Made by a program: the position numbers and the translations under genes. From positions 1 to 49,203 of the forward strand of contig CAZMOG010000005.1 of assembly GCA_964567845.1 (NCBI GenBank): a stretch of DNA of 49,203 bases, read 5' to 3'. Below the pieces are notes generated by a model. It was not told where the DNA came from. It ran no database searches and worked only from the letters and a program-made list of their open reading frames with translations. Source of the stretch: RGIG9079 sp964567845 (GTDB lineage: Bacteria; Bacteroidota; Bacteroidia; Bacteroidales; Marinifilaceae). This document shows, in pieces, positions 9,301 through 17,317 of this stretch (positions are counted from its first letter, which is position 1; each line of letters begins with the position of its first letter).

Positions 9301-9480
9301 ATCCGATTCCGTCCGGTTATGATGGCATCGTTAACAACTATACTTGGAATGATTCCGTTAATCGGCGATGAACTGTTCGGTTCATTGGCAGTAACCATTA
9401 TGGCCGGACTCCTCATTGGAACACTCATTACACTGATTTTTATACCTGTGCTATATGCACTATTTTTCCATATCAAATAA
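6367..9480 (+). CDS. RND family efflux permease (AcrB-like)
   Basis: 1037 residues, the usual length for an AcrB-type proton-driven inner-membrane pump. TM1 lies near residues 12-30, followed by a large periplasmic loop, TM2-6 (about 335-485), a second loop and TM8-12 at the end. In TM4 the proton-relay pair is D403-N404 (GMLVDNAIV), whereas AcrB has Asp-Asp. The TM10 lysine is kept (K950, MIKNGV). The Asp-Asn form occurs in many RND branches and does not imply loss of function. The start overlaps the adaptor stop by 4 bases, and AGGAGG at 6355-6360 precedes it by 6 bases, although those bases also code for the end of the adaptor. Drug, bile-acid or metabolite substrate is not predictable. 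Confidence 0.93.
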   Translation: MIDYGKWALNNRLLIQFIVIVMVIGGAISFYNMSKLEDPEIKVKQALVVTTYPGASAHEVELEVTDPIEKSIRSMKNIQSVQSYSTNDLSYINVELSTTTPDSEVEQFYDILRRKVNDIQSSLPNGATGSVVIDDFGDVYGMFYAITGKDFTDSELNDYAELIKREIQNIPGISKVDIYGKRKATIDIEILQNKIANLGVHPAEIISTLSGQNNSIYAGYFETNDKRVKVKVNDRYRNINDIGNLVIQGHEDDQLRLRDIANIKMGYEEPARNRMFFNDDRAFGISVAAQSGTDITKLGNSVEKRLKELQHSSIPVGIELHKVFFQPERVTDALSTFLINLLESVAIVIIILMVTMGIRSGVIIGISLIIIVFGSIMILGTFHGTLQRVSLASLIVAMGMLVDNAIVIIDGILIDLQKGKPRSEALTSIGKKSAMPLLGATLIAILAFLPIFLSPDTAGVYVRDLFIVLAVSLLLSWILALTHVPVMADRWIKTPTKKENHELFNSKPYRILRSVLMWAVTHKGLSVGVAAITILISLYCYRFIPQEFFPDMNYDQCYIEYKLDEGTSPQRVEKELKEISTWLRQQPYITNVTISLGGTPSRYNLVRSIATPTLSYGELIVDFTSAKELVKRIDTIQGYINTNYPDAYARVKRYNLMFKKFPIELQFTGPDPAILKELTAQAQAIMDNSPYTRLACNDWEPMQPILEVDYNQPTARRAGLSRSDIGLSLLSANGGIPIGTFYKGDEQVGIYLKSVNDNGKPIDHLDNAPIFSTSLPLQNIDKETITGLMTRAISQEEILENILSTIPLSQAVKGVDISWEEPKVVRYNGQRAMRAQCEPQPGITAEKARAAIAPAIRNIELPSGYSYSWEGEYKASTQSTQYLFGNFPLAIVAMIAILIMLFHDYKKPAIIFCCVPLLFVGVVFGMLLSGKSFGFVAIVGVLGLIGMMIKNGVVLMDEIELQRSSGKDAITAILDSSAIRFRPVMMASLTTILGMIPLIGDELFGSLAVTIMAGLLIGTLITLIFIPVLYALFFHIK

Positions 9481-9490
9481 ACCATACAAA

Positions 9491-10834
9491 ATGATAAAAA
9501 GAGTATTGACAATATTGTCCGCATTCATCACTCTGTACGTAAATGGTCAAGAGTTGAATATTGCGACATGCAGAGAGTTGGCTCTGAAACAAAACAAAGA
9601 GTTGGCTATTGCCGAGGCTCAAAACCGAAAAGCTCAATATGCCGTTAAACAAGCAAGGAGCAACTACCTGCCAAACATCAGTGCAAACGCACTTTACCTG
9701 CACAATAACGAAGAACTCGAAGTCGCAACTCCGGACTTACCCTTGGCTCAGGGATTGGCAATTCCTGCTGTAGGACTAAATATCGGACTTGAAAACAGTT
9801 TTAATGCAGGGGTAAATATTTCACAACCATTATATACCGGAGGCAAGATTATAAGTAGCAATAAGATGGCAAAGATTGGAGGCGAAATATACTCCATTAA
9901 TACTGAAAAAAGCAGAGAACAGGTTATTGTAGAGTGCGATAATGCCTATTGGAACTGTATTATGGCCATCCAACTTGCCAAGGTTGCAACACAGTATAAA
10001 GCAACTTTGGAATCACTTTTAAACGACATTACCAAAGCTCAAAAGGTTGGCATGAAGTCCAAAAACGATATGCTTAAGGTTCAAGTTCAATTAAATCAGG
10101 CATCGCTCAACGAGACTAAAACGTTGAACGGAGTGAAGGTAACCAAAATGAACCTATGCAGAATTATCGGCATTGACCTGAACAGCAACATTACCCTTAC
10201 AGAGCAACTGACCGATAACTCTTTACCTAATAGCAATCCAGAGTACCGGATCAATGAAATTCCCGATATGGCAATTCTGAATAAACGAATTGAACTGCAA
10301 GAACAGAATGTGCGACTAACTCGCAGCGACTTCTTGCCATCGGCAGCAGCAATGGTTGGATACGGATATACCAATGCCCTTACCCTGAAGGGGACTACCC
10401 CATTTACTCAAACCCTTCTGCCTGAAAGTGAACGTATGATAAATGGAACCTCGTTCAGTGCCATTGCAACAATCAAGATTCCAATTTTCCACTGGGGCGA
10501 GGGACACAACAAAGTAAAACAGGCTAAAGAGGATCTCAATATAGCCAGATTGCAACGTAACCATGCCGAAGATTTAATAAAACTAAACATACAACTTGCT
10601 GAAAATCGTATGGGCGAGGCTGCGCAACTTAAACAAATGAGCCATACTGCTCTGAAACAGGCCGATGAAAATTTGCGTATCTCCGAAAACTTTTACAAAA
10701 ACGGCATGGAGACATTAAGTAATTTGTTAGAGGCCCAAACTGTTTGGCAAAAGGCATATAATGACTATATTTGTAGTTGTGTAGAGGAGCAACTTGCCCA
10801 CTTGAACTATCTACAAGTAACCGGACAACTATAA
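9491..10834 (+). CDS. TolC-family outer membrane efflux channel
   Basis: 447 residues from the ATG at 9491. The open frame extends to 9455, but that part overlaps the permease and is not signal-like, while 9491 gives a clean signal peptide (about 19 residues, ending before QELN). Two TolC/OEP repeats can be seen: a long coiled helical hairpin near 60-200 after NISQPLYTGG, and a second near 300-430 after PIFHWGEGHNK. The permuted NGMETLSNLLEAQ string near the end is typical of OEP proteins. It completes the tripartite pump. It starts 10 bases after the permease stop and ends 10 bases before the MgtC-family gene. Confidence 0.9.
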   Translation: MIKRVLTILSAFITLYVNGQELNIATCRELALKQNKELAIAEAQNRKAQYAVKQARSNYLPNISANALYLHNNEELEVATPDLPLAQGLAIPAVGLNIGLENSFNAGVNISQPLYTGGKIISSNKMAKIGGEIYSINTEKSREQVIVECDNAYWNCIMAIQLAKVATQYKATLESLLNDITKAQKVGMKSKNDMLKVQVQLNQASLNETKTLNGVKVTKMNLCRIIGIDLNSNITLTEQLTDNSLPNSNPEYRINEIPDMAILNKRIELQEQNVRLTRSDFLPSAAAMVGYGYTNALTLKGTTPFTQTLLPESERMINGTSFSAIATIKIPIFHWGEGHNKVKQAKEDLNIARLQRNHAEDLIKLNIQLAENRMGEAAQLKQMSHTALKQADENLRISENFYKNGMETLSNLLEAQTVWQKAYNDYICSCVEEQLAHLNYLQVTGQL

Positions 10835-10844
10835 AATTACAACT

Positions 10845-11519
10845 ATGATTCTTGATTTGACACTACGATTAATTACCGCAGCAACTATAGGCGCAATCAT
10901 TGGATTAGAGCGTGAGTACAGAGCCAAAGAGGCAGGTTACAGAACTCATGCGCTTGTAGCATTGGGTAGTGCCTTATTCATGGTTGTATCGCAATATGGT
11001 TTGAATGGCAACCTTCCCGGGAGCGATATGGAGCACATTTCATGGGATGCAAGCCGTATAGCAGCAAGTGTCGTTTCGGGAATAGGTTTTATCGGAGCCG
11101 GAACCATTATGTTTCAAAAGCATGTTGTGCGCGGCTTGACCACCGCTGCAGGAATATGGGCGACAGGTGCAATTGGATTGGCTTGCGGTGCCGGCATGTA
11201 CCAAATATCACTTATTGCCGCAGCTCTTACTTTAGCAACACTGGAATTACTTAGTCTGCTATTTAAAAAGTATGGACTTCACAGCTCAATTATCACCTTT
11301 ACCACTAAAAAACTTGAAGTAGGAAAACAGATTATCGACGAGTTGACGGAACAGAAGTACATGGTAGTCAACTACAGCATGGAACACCGCAGATACGAAA
11401 GCGTTGATATTTACAAAATTACAATGACAATAAAGGGTCGCAAACTACAAGGCGACAACTCCTTGTTGCTTTCCCTGCAATCACACCCCGAAATAACTAT
11501 CGAAACCATCGAAAACTAA
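10845..11519 (+). CDS. MgtC/SapB family membrane protein
   Basis: 224 residues. The N-terminal 140 residues form four or five membrane helices with family signatures near residue 20 (GLEREYRAKEAGYRTHALV), near 75 (GIGFIGAGTIMF) and near 95 (VRGLTTAAGIW). The C-terminal 80 residues look like a small soluble ACT-like domain (RRYESVDIYKITMTIKG). MgtC proteins are linked to growth at low magnesium and, in Salmonella, to inhibition of the F-ATPase; the role in Bacteroidota is not settled. It starts 10 bases after the TolC-like gene, so it appears to be the fourth gene of the efflux operon. No hairpin terminator is obvious after it. Confidence 0.88.
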   Translation: MILDLTLRLITAATIGAIIGLEREYRAKEAGYRTHALVALGSALFMVVSQYGLNGNLPGSDMEHISWDASRIAASVVSGIGFIGAGTIMFQKHVVRGLTTAAGIWATGAIGLACGAGMYQISLIAAALTLATLELLSLLFKKYGLHSSIITFTTKKLEVGKQIIDELTEQKYMVVNYSMEHRRYESVDIYKITMTIKGRKLQGDNSLLLSLQSHPEITIETIEN

Positions 11520-11635
11520 AACACTCTAATTTTTTTTGACAGACTGCATTCCTTTTTACATCGACTCTCTAATTGACTTTTATCATAAAGAAAGTTAAAA
11601 AGAGGATAATGGGTGATAGAATTATTATATCCTTG

Positions 11636-11666
11636 TTGCATTTAGCATTGAAATTCCTTATCTTGC
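11636..11666 (+). promoter_or_regulatory. Candidate promoter of the macroglobulin-like gene
   Basis: TTGC at 11636-11639, a 19-base spacer, then TATCTTGC at 11659-11666, an imperfect form of TAnnTTTG. The expected transcript start near 11673 leaves about 18 bases to the ATG at 11691. The ssb promoter has a similar TTGC-ending box, which gives some support. Confidence 0.35.
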
Positions 11667-11690
11667 AATCAAAATCAAATATGACGTGCC

Positions 11691-14414
11691 ATGAAAAGGA
11701 TTTGTTTGCTAACATTGGTGGCTGTAGCAATGGTCATTTGCAACATTCTGCCGGGAGCTGCGCAGAGTTTTGAACAACAGGTTGCAAGTAAATTTTTCGA
11801 TTATGCTGAATCAAGTAGAAATGAGAAGGTCTTTGTGCAAACAGACCGAGATAGTTATCAACCGGGAGACACAATGTTCCTTCGCGGATTCTTGTTCAGT
11901 GCAGTAACAAACAAACAGGTCGATTACAGCCGTTATATATATGTTGAGGTTGTCGATAGGACAGGAGTTTTGTATTGGCGCGAGAAGATTGCATACAATA
12001 CTCAAGACTCGTCGTTTAACGGATACTTTGCTTTAGCCGATAATCTGTCACAAGGAGAGTATTACCTTCGTGCCTACACATACTGGATGCAGGAGCAAGG
12101 TAATGATAAATTTTTCTCAAAACGTTTTTACATCATAAATCCTTTTGATCATGGTATTAGTTGCGACATGGAGATTCTTCCTGGCAGACAGGGAGTAAGA
12201 CATTTGAAAATCAACTTTGTAAACGATTTGGGTGAGCGTTATCAGAACATTAAATTTAACTACTTTATTCCCGGCGAAACTCCCGACAGCGTGGTCATGA
12301 CGGCAAATACAGGATATAGCGGTCAGACTCAGGTCGAGATAAAAGACCCAAACTCGGATCATATCTGGATTGCCTTCTCGCACGATGTTCCATGGAGCTT
12401 TGAGCGTTATTTTAAGTTACCATCGACAAAGAGCGATTTTGATGTTCAATTCTTCCCCGAGGGCGGAGATTTGGTGGCAGGAGCAAAACAGCGTGTGGCT
12501 ATCAAGAGTATTGGTCGCGATGGATTGTCTGTCCCTGTTGAGGGGTATATTGTAAATAGCAGCGGAAAAAGGGTTAGCAAAGTGGAGAGTAATGAGTTGG
12601 GAATGGGAAGTTTTATGATTGAGGCCTCGCCCAATGAAAGATACACAGCACACCTTACTACCAATGAGGGAAACACAAAGAGTTTTGAGCTGCCAACAGC
12701 TAAAGAGGGGCGAGTTTATGCTTTGCAACTTATCGCAAATGGCCATAACATTCTGTACAATGTTCTGACATGTGCCGACGCAGAACTATCGGATAAATAT
12801 ATCTTAATCAACAGCCGTGGAATGCCATTAGGAGTATATCCTGTGGCAACAACGATCGGCAAATCAATGAATTTCAGTACTGCTCCTGAAGGTATTATTA
12901 ACTTCACCATGATTGATGAACAGGGAAGAATTTTGAGTAACCGTATGTGGTATCACTATATGGAAACAGAAAATCCTTTAACACTTAGTGATGGAGATAT
13001 GGTTGCTCCCCGGACAGAGCGAACAGTTCAATTGTCACTGGACAATATCGATATGGCCGATGTAGCAGTAAGCGTGATTACCAATGCACATACAATGCAC
13101 CTACTCACAACCGTAGGCATTACCCCATATATCGATTTGGTTTCAGATTTAAGTGGCTACGTAGAGAAACCTGAGTTTTATTTTACCAATGTGACCAAAG
13201 ACAAAATTGTTGCAATGGATAATTTGCTATTAACACAAGGGTGGAGCCGATTTAACATAACCGATATTATTACTGATAATTTGAAGAAAGACTCTCCGTT
13301 CTACATTGAGCGAGGTCAGTCAATGAGTGGTGTTGTGAAACCATATATAGCTAATAAGGGAAAGAATGTCGCTAATGCAGAGATTCAAATCATAGGTAGC
13401 AATGGAAGCTCATATACAACATATACAGACTCGATTGGACGATTTGTATATAACGATTTGTCATTTGATATAGGCACACGTTTTGTCGTCGAGGCTATGT
13501 CGAATAAAGATAAACCGAATGTTGAGTTAATACTTGACGAACCAATATTCCTGAATCCGGAAGTAAAAAACCCTATAGGATTATGTAAAAGTGATGTAAG
13601 TTTCTATGATAAGTATGGGGTTGATTATATCTTCTCGACCGATGGTTCCAGAGTACAAACCCTGGGAGAGGTTCGAGTTGGTGCCATGAGTCTTGAAGCG
13701 ATGAAACAGGAGTTCTGGGAAGATTTTGAGGAGTACGATACAAGAATGAACTTCCTATTAGGTTATACCAATGTAGCAACCTATGGTCATGGCCCCGACG
13801 GTAATCCACGGTACTATCAGCAATTAGCATGGGCCTTGGAGCGCGGTTTACGTTATTATAGCAATGGCAGTGATAAAGAGTTTTTCTTTAACGGAACCAT
13901 AGAGTCGATATGGGGCATGGATGAAGAGTGGATTAAACGATGGAAGAACATTGAGTTGAGTGGAAGAGCAATGAACGGTGAAGCGGCAAAAACCGTCGCA
14001 AATACCCTTAACGATGAAGCGCAAGAGTATGTTCAGACACGTTTAAACGGTCAAATGAAAGGATTAACCTCTATGCAGAACATGTTGGATATTGTGGGTA
14101 TTGACATTAATAACATGTACATTCCCATCGAGTACAATTACAACATTCAAACTGTAGTGCCGTTTGCACCGCAGAAGCAAGGCGGAGTGCAGTTCTATAA
14201 GCCTAAGTACACTGTTCCTTTGGATAAGATGATTAATGATCCTATCGATGCAAAGGCAACACGTTACTGGAACCATAAGGCGGTAATCAAGAGTGGAGAG
14301 CCGTTCAAGTTTACATTCCCTACCGCTGCCGATTCTCATACCTACACTGTGGTTGTGAATGGTGTTGATGGCGAGGGTAACCCTGTAAGCGGAGTATGGA
14401 CTGTGGAGAATTAA
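11691..14414 (+). CDS. Secreted macroglobulin (MG2)-like protein of unknown function
   Basis: 907 residues with a signal peptide of about 25 residues (cleavage after GAAQS), so it is exported. The start of the mature protein (KVFVQTDRDSYQPGDTMFLRG, around residues 45-65) matches the MG2 domain of bacterial alpha-2-macroglobulins. Around residues 540-610 there is a carboxypeptidase-regulatory-like beta sandwich (GVVKPYI ... DSIGRFVYNDL), as in SusC-type proteins, but no TonB-dependent barrel follows. No thioester CGEQ motif was seen, so it is not a protease-trapping macroglobulin in the usual sense. Large MG2 plus CarboxypepD_reg proteins of unknown role are common in Bacteroidota. It is flanked by its own promoter candidate and a strong terminator, so it is probably monocistronic. 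Role unknown; a cell-surface or periplasmic scaffold is a guess. Confidence 0.75.
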   Translation: MKRICLLTLVAVAMVICNILPGAAQSFEQQVASKFFDYAESSRNEKVFVQTDRDSYQPGDTMFLRGFLFSAVTNKQVDYSRYIYVEVVDRTGVLYWREKIAYNTQDSSFNGYFALADNLSQGEYYLRAYTYWMQEQGNDKFFSKRFYIINPFDHGISCDMEILPGRQGVRHLKINFVNDLGERYQNIKFNYFIPGETPDSVVMTANTGYSGQTQVEIKDPNSDHIWIAFSHDVPWSFERYFKLPSTKSDFDVQFFPEGGDLVAGAKQRVAIKSIGRDGLSVPVEGYIVNSSGKRVSKVESNELGMGSFMIEASPNERYTAHLTTNEGNTKSFELPTAKEGRVYALQLIANGHNILYNVLTCADAELSDKYILINSRGMPLGVYPVATTIGKSMNFSTAPEGIINFTMIDEQGRILSNRMWYHYMETENPLTLSDGDMVAPRTERTVQLSLDNIDMADVAVSVITNAHTMHLLTTVGITPYIDLVSDLSGYVEKPEFYFTNVTKDKIVAMDNLLLTQGWSRFNITDIITDNLKKDSPFYIERGQSMSGVVKPYIANKGKNVANAEIQIIGSNGSSYTTYTDSIGRFVYNDLSFDIGTRFVVEAMSNKDKPNVELILDEPIFLNPEVKNPIGLCKSDVSFYDKYGVDYIFSTDGSRVQTLGEVRVGAMSLEAMKQEFWEDFEEYDTRMNFLLGYTNVATYGHGPDGNPRYYQQLAWALERGLRYYSNGSDKEFFFNGTIESIWGMDEEWIKRWKNIELSGRAMNGEAAKTVANTLNDEAQEYVQTRLNGQMKGLTSMQNMLDIVGIDINNMYIPIEYNYNIQTVVPFAPQKQGGVQFYKPKYTVPLDKMINDPIDAKATRYWNHKAVIKSGEPFKFTFPTAADSHTYTVVVNGVDGEGNPVSGVWTVEN

Positions 14415-14429
14415 TCTCCACAGTCTTTT
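14399..14429 (+). terminator. Intrinsic terminator with the stop codon in its loop
   Basis: A perfect 10-bp stem (GACTGTGGAG / CTCCACAGTC) with a 7-base loop, followed by TTTT. The TAA stop of the macroglobulin-like gene (14412-14414) lies in the loop. The convergent purU gene ends at 14428, so the same stem sits just after its stop as well. Confidence 0.8.
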
Positions 14430-15282
14430 AACTAAATATCACAGTCTTGTTTTTATAGACCAAGACTTTGCGATCTATATGTTTCTGCACACCTCGTGAC
14501 AGAACTATCTTCTCCAAATCCTTTCCTTTATTTACCAAATCGGTAACGGTATCTTTATGGGTAATTCTGCACACATCCTGTTCGATAATCGGGCCGGCAT
14601 CCAACTCATTTGTCACATAGTGACATGTTGCTCCAATAATCTTTACTCCTCGATCGTATGCAGCCTGATATGGGCGTGCACCTACAAATGCCGGTAGGAA
14701 TGAGTGGTGAATATTGATAATCTTATTAGGATATTGCTTTATCATTTCAGGCGATATTACCTGCATATATCTTGCCAGAACAATAAAATCAACTCCATAC
14801 TCTCTTAAAAGAGCCATCTCTTTCTCCTCTTGCTCTGCCTTATTCTCTTTGGTAATTGGGAACACGTAATATGGGATTCCAAACATATCTGCAACCTCTT
14901 GCATGTCGGGATGGTTACTGATTATCAATGGAATTTCAACGCTCCACTCCCCCGCTGTATAGCGAGCAAGCATATCATAAAGACAATGCGACATTTTTGA
15001 AACGAAAATTGCCATTCTGGGCTTATAATCAGAGAAGTATATTTTAAATTTCATATCATACTTCTGCCCATACAGTGTTGCAAAATAATCTTCTATCTTT
15101 TCACGAGGAATTAAGAACTCATCCAATTCCCACTCAACACGCATATAAAATTCATGCTCAGAGTAATCGACATGTTGATCCAAATATACAATATTACCTT
15201 TATTGACGGTAATAAAGTTAGTAATATCGGTAATAATACCCTGTCTGTCCGGACAGTGTAGTAATAATTTTGCAGTACTCAT
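14428..15282 (-). CDS. purU: Formyltetrahydrofolate deformylase
   Basis: 284 residues, the usual length. An N-terminal ACT domain (residues 4-75, LLLHCPDRQGIITDIT) is followed by a formyl-transferase fold. The hydrolase signatures are visible: NIHHSFLPAF with His-His, GARPYQAAYDRGVKIIGATCHYV with the catalytic-type His, and LDAGPIIEQD with the conserved Asp. It hydrolyses 10-formyl-THF to formate and THF, balancing one-carbon units and feeding formate to purine synthesis. A full promoter box lies in the 72-base gap from pepD. It converges on the macroglobulin-like gene, with only 13 bases between stops. Confidence 0.93.
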   Translation of the reverse strand: MSTAKLLLHCPDRQGIITDITNFITVNKGNIVYLDQHVDYSEHEFYMRVEWELDEFLIPREKIEDYFATLYGQKYDMKFKIYFSDYKPRMAIFVSKMSHCLYDMLARYTAGEWSVEIPLIISNHPDMQEVADMFGIPYYVFPITKENKAEQEEKEMALLREYGVDFIVLARYMQVISPEMIKQYPNKIINIHHSFLPAFVGARPYQAAYDRGVKIIGATCHYVTNELDAGPIIEQDVCRITHKDTVTDLVNKGKDLEKIVLSRGVQKHIDRKVLVYKNKTVIFS

Positions 15283-15335
15283 AGTCTGTTTTTATAGGTT
15301 TAAACTGCAAGTTTACAACTTTAAAACAGAATACA

Positions 15336-15343
15336 CAAATTTA
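15336..15343 (-). promoter_or_regulatory. -7 element of the purU promoter
   Basis: Minus strand reads TAAATTTG, a full match to TAnnTTTG. Expected transcript start near 15329, with a leader of about 47 bases to the ATG at 15282. A GTTG near the -33 position matches TTTG at 3 of 4 bases. Confidence 0.55.
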
Positions 15344-15354
15344 ATTATCCAATA

Positions 15355-16812
15355 TTAACAACAACCCAGTTTGTTTAACAAAGAGAGCAAGACATGCCAA
15401 GTCTGTTCTACAGACTTTATATCAACAGCCTCGTTTATTGAGTTAATATCAGATATTCTTGGGCCAATGGAAATTATATCACTACCTTCGAATTTTTCTG
15501 TTAAATATCCACACTCTAACGCAAAATGCATCGTTAATAGTTCCGGCTCTACCCCTACCTCTTCACGAAAAGCCTCTGAACACAACGCCACCAACTCAGA
15601 ATCTGTTTTTGCACTCCACGCAGGTGCATCCATTAACACCTCGACCGATGCTCCCATTTCGTTTGCTATTTCTGAAATTTGGGCAGCTAACTTTTGAACA
15701 TCGTCGGTGTGAGCAGTTCGTGCATAATCAAGAAGAATAAATTGCTCCTCCTCGGTTCTTAAAACACCTATATTATTCGATGATACAACTCCACTTGATA
15801 ACTCTTTATCCTTAGCTGTCACTCCAAAGGGCAAAGTGTTTAATAAATTATATAGTGCATCAGACCCTTTTTTCGATATCACATATTCAGGAGGAGCAAT
15901 CTCTACCAAAGCCATATCTACATCGGGATCTGTTTCCGAGAATCGGGCCTTGATTGCATCGCGATACTCCTGGAACATCTTCTCAAAAAGTGCGCAACTT
16001 CCCATCTCAATGCCGAACACAGCCTCAACATTGGCAGGAATCGTGTTCGAAGCCTCGCCTCCAGCAATTGAACAGAGACATATATCGCCTATTCGAATAT
16101 TACAAGCATGCAAGAATTCACCGGCAACCTTCAAGGCATTTGAACGTCCACGAACAATATCAACTCCTGAGTGGCCACTAACTCCTCCATAAAGCTTGAA
16201 ATCATAAAAACGATAATTTTGAGGAGCAGCCTCTTTCGTGAATGGCAATATAATTTTCTGTAAATATGCTGCTGCCGAAGCCACCGTTATCTTATCAAAA
16301 TCTTCTGAATCAAGATTAATGATTTTACGACCCTTGATAAAATCCGGAGATAATTTTGCAACACCTGTCATTCCCTCCTCCTTATTGGTTGTAAACAGGC
16401 ACTCCAAAGCTGGGTGTTCAATACTGTCACTATCCAGAATGGCAAGCATCATACATACTCCTATTCCACTATCAGCACCCATCGAGGTTCCATTGGAACG
16501 CAACCACTCACCATCAATATAGGTTTCAATTTTATCTTCACATGGATTATATCTCTTCCCCTTCGCCGCCAGGCATACCATATCTATATTTGATTGCAGT
16601 ACAACGGGCGAGGCCTGTTCAACCCCCTTTGTGGCCGGTTTTTTGATAAGGACACACCCCTCGCTATCGGTCTCGTATTCCATACCCCTCACCTTCGCAA
16701 ACTTTTCAAGAAATTTTGTTGCCTTAATCTCATTACGAGATGGACGAGGCACTCTGTTCAACTCCTTAAAAAGACGGAAAACACTATCCACTGAGACACG
16801 AATTCTACTCAT
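15355..16812 (-). CDS. pepD: Divergent PepD-like (M20 family) aminoacyl-histidine dipeptidase homologue
   Basis: 485 residues from the ATG at 16812; the longer frame starts at a TTG inside the previous stop. Overall layout matches PepD/M20C: a catalytic zinc domain split by a lid domain that includes GVSGHSGVDIVRGRSNA. Of the E. coli/Vibrio metal ligands, the equivalents of D119 (D114, GADSGIG), E150 (E146), D173 (D168) and H461 (H429, MHFALECG) are kept. The first ligand, His80 of the family motif GHLD, is Asn75 here (QSNIDMV). Catalytic Asp82 (D77) and Glu149 (E145) remain. The protein may therefore bind metal differently or be a specialised paralogue. Last gene of the dapB-to-pepD run, 2 bases after the nitroreductase stop. 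Confidence 0.8.
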   Translation of the reverse strand: MSRIRVSVDSVFRLFKELNRVPRPSRNEIKATKFLEKFAKVRGMEYETDSEGCVLIKKPATKGVEQASPVVLQSNIDMVCLAAKGKRYNPCEDKIETYIDGEWLRSNGTSMGADSGIGVCMMLAILDSDSIEHPALECLFTTNKEEGMTGVAKLSPDFIKGRKIINLDSEDFDKITVASAAAYLQKIILPFTKEAAPQNYRFYDFKLYGGVSGHSGVDIVRGRSNALKVAGEFLHACNIRIGDICLCSIAGGEASNTIPANVEAVFGIEMGSCALFEKMFQEYRDAIKARFSETDPDVDMALVEIAPPEYVISKKGSDALYNLLNTLPFGVTAKDKELSSGVVSSNNIGVLRTEEEQFILLDYARTAHTDDVQKLAAQISEIANEMGASVEVLMDAPAWSAKTDSELVALCSEAFREEVGVEPELLTMHFALECGYLTEKFEGSDIISIGPRISDINSINEAVDIKSVEQTWHVLLSLLNKLGCC

Positions 16813-16814
16813 AA

Positions 16815-17315
16815 TCAATATTTTTCGTTATGAATCTTATGGGGTTCAAATTTATCCATTGGAACAAATTGCTTTGTTGGATAACCAATGGGGATTACAC
16901 ATAAAGACAAAATATTTTCGGGTAGGTTTAAATACTTCTTACATACCTCCATTCTATCTTCGTACGGATAAGTTGCAGTCCAAACAGCTCCCAACCCCAT
17001 ATTCTCCGCAGCGAGAAGCAAATTCTGTGTTGCTGCAGAGCAATCCACATACCAATAATCCGATTTACTTGCATCGCCACATACTACCACTGCAACACTT
17101 GCCATTGTTAACATCTTTGCGTATGGGAGCTCTGCAGCCATTGCATCAAGAACCGCTCTGTCACGCACCACAACAAACTCCCATGGACGAAGATTTTTAC
17201 CTGTCGGTGCTGCCATGGCAGCCTTTATCAATGTCAATATATCCTGCTCGCTTACTACCTGATTTGTATATTTGCGAACACTCTTTCTACTTAATATGCA
17301 ATCTAATGTATCCAT
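16815..17315 (-). CDS. Nitroreductase family flavoprotein
   Basis: 166 residues, typical for short FMN-dependent nitroreductases. The N terminus carries the family start (ILSRKSVRKYTNQ), followed by AAPTGKNLRPWEFVVV for FMN phosphate binding and, near residue 105, NMGLGAVWTATYPYE. Such proteins reduce nitro compounds, quinones or flavins with NAD(P)H; substrate cannot be told. Cytoplasmic. It starts 2 bases after the aroK stop. Confidence 0.9.
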   Translation of the reverse strand: MDTLDCILSRKSVRKYTNQVVSEQDILTLIKAAMAAPTGKNLRPWEFVVVRDRAVLDAMAAELPYAKMLTMASVAVVVCGDASKSDYWYVDCSAATQNLLLAAENMGLGAVWTATYPYEDRMEVCKKYLNLPENILSLCVIPIGYPTKQFVPMDKFEPHKIHNEKY

Positions 17316-17317
17316 AA

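Noticed and set aside
9455..9490. Longer TolC-like protein starting at 9455
   Set aside because: The extra 12 residues lie inside the permease gene and would mask the signal peptide that starts at 9491.
11530..11560. TTGACA at the start of the gap before the macroglobulin-like gene, as a sigma-70 type promoter
   Set aside because: Bacteroidota use TTTG/TAnnTTTG promoters, and no matching -10 or TAnnTTTG box lies at the right distance.
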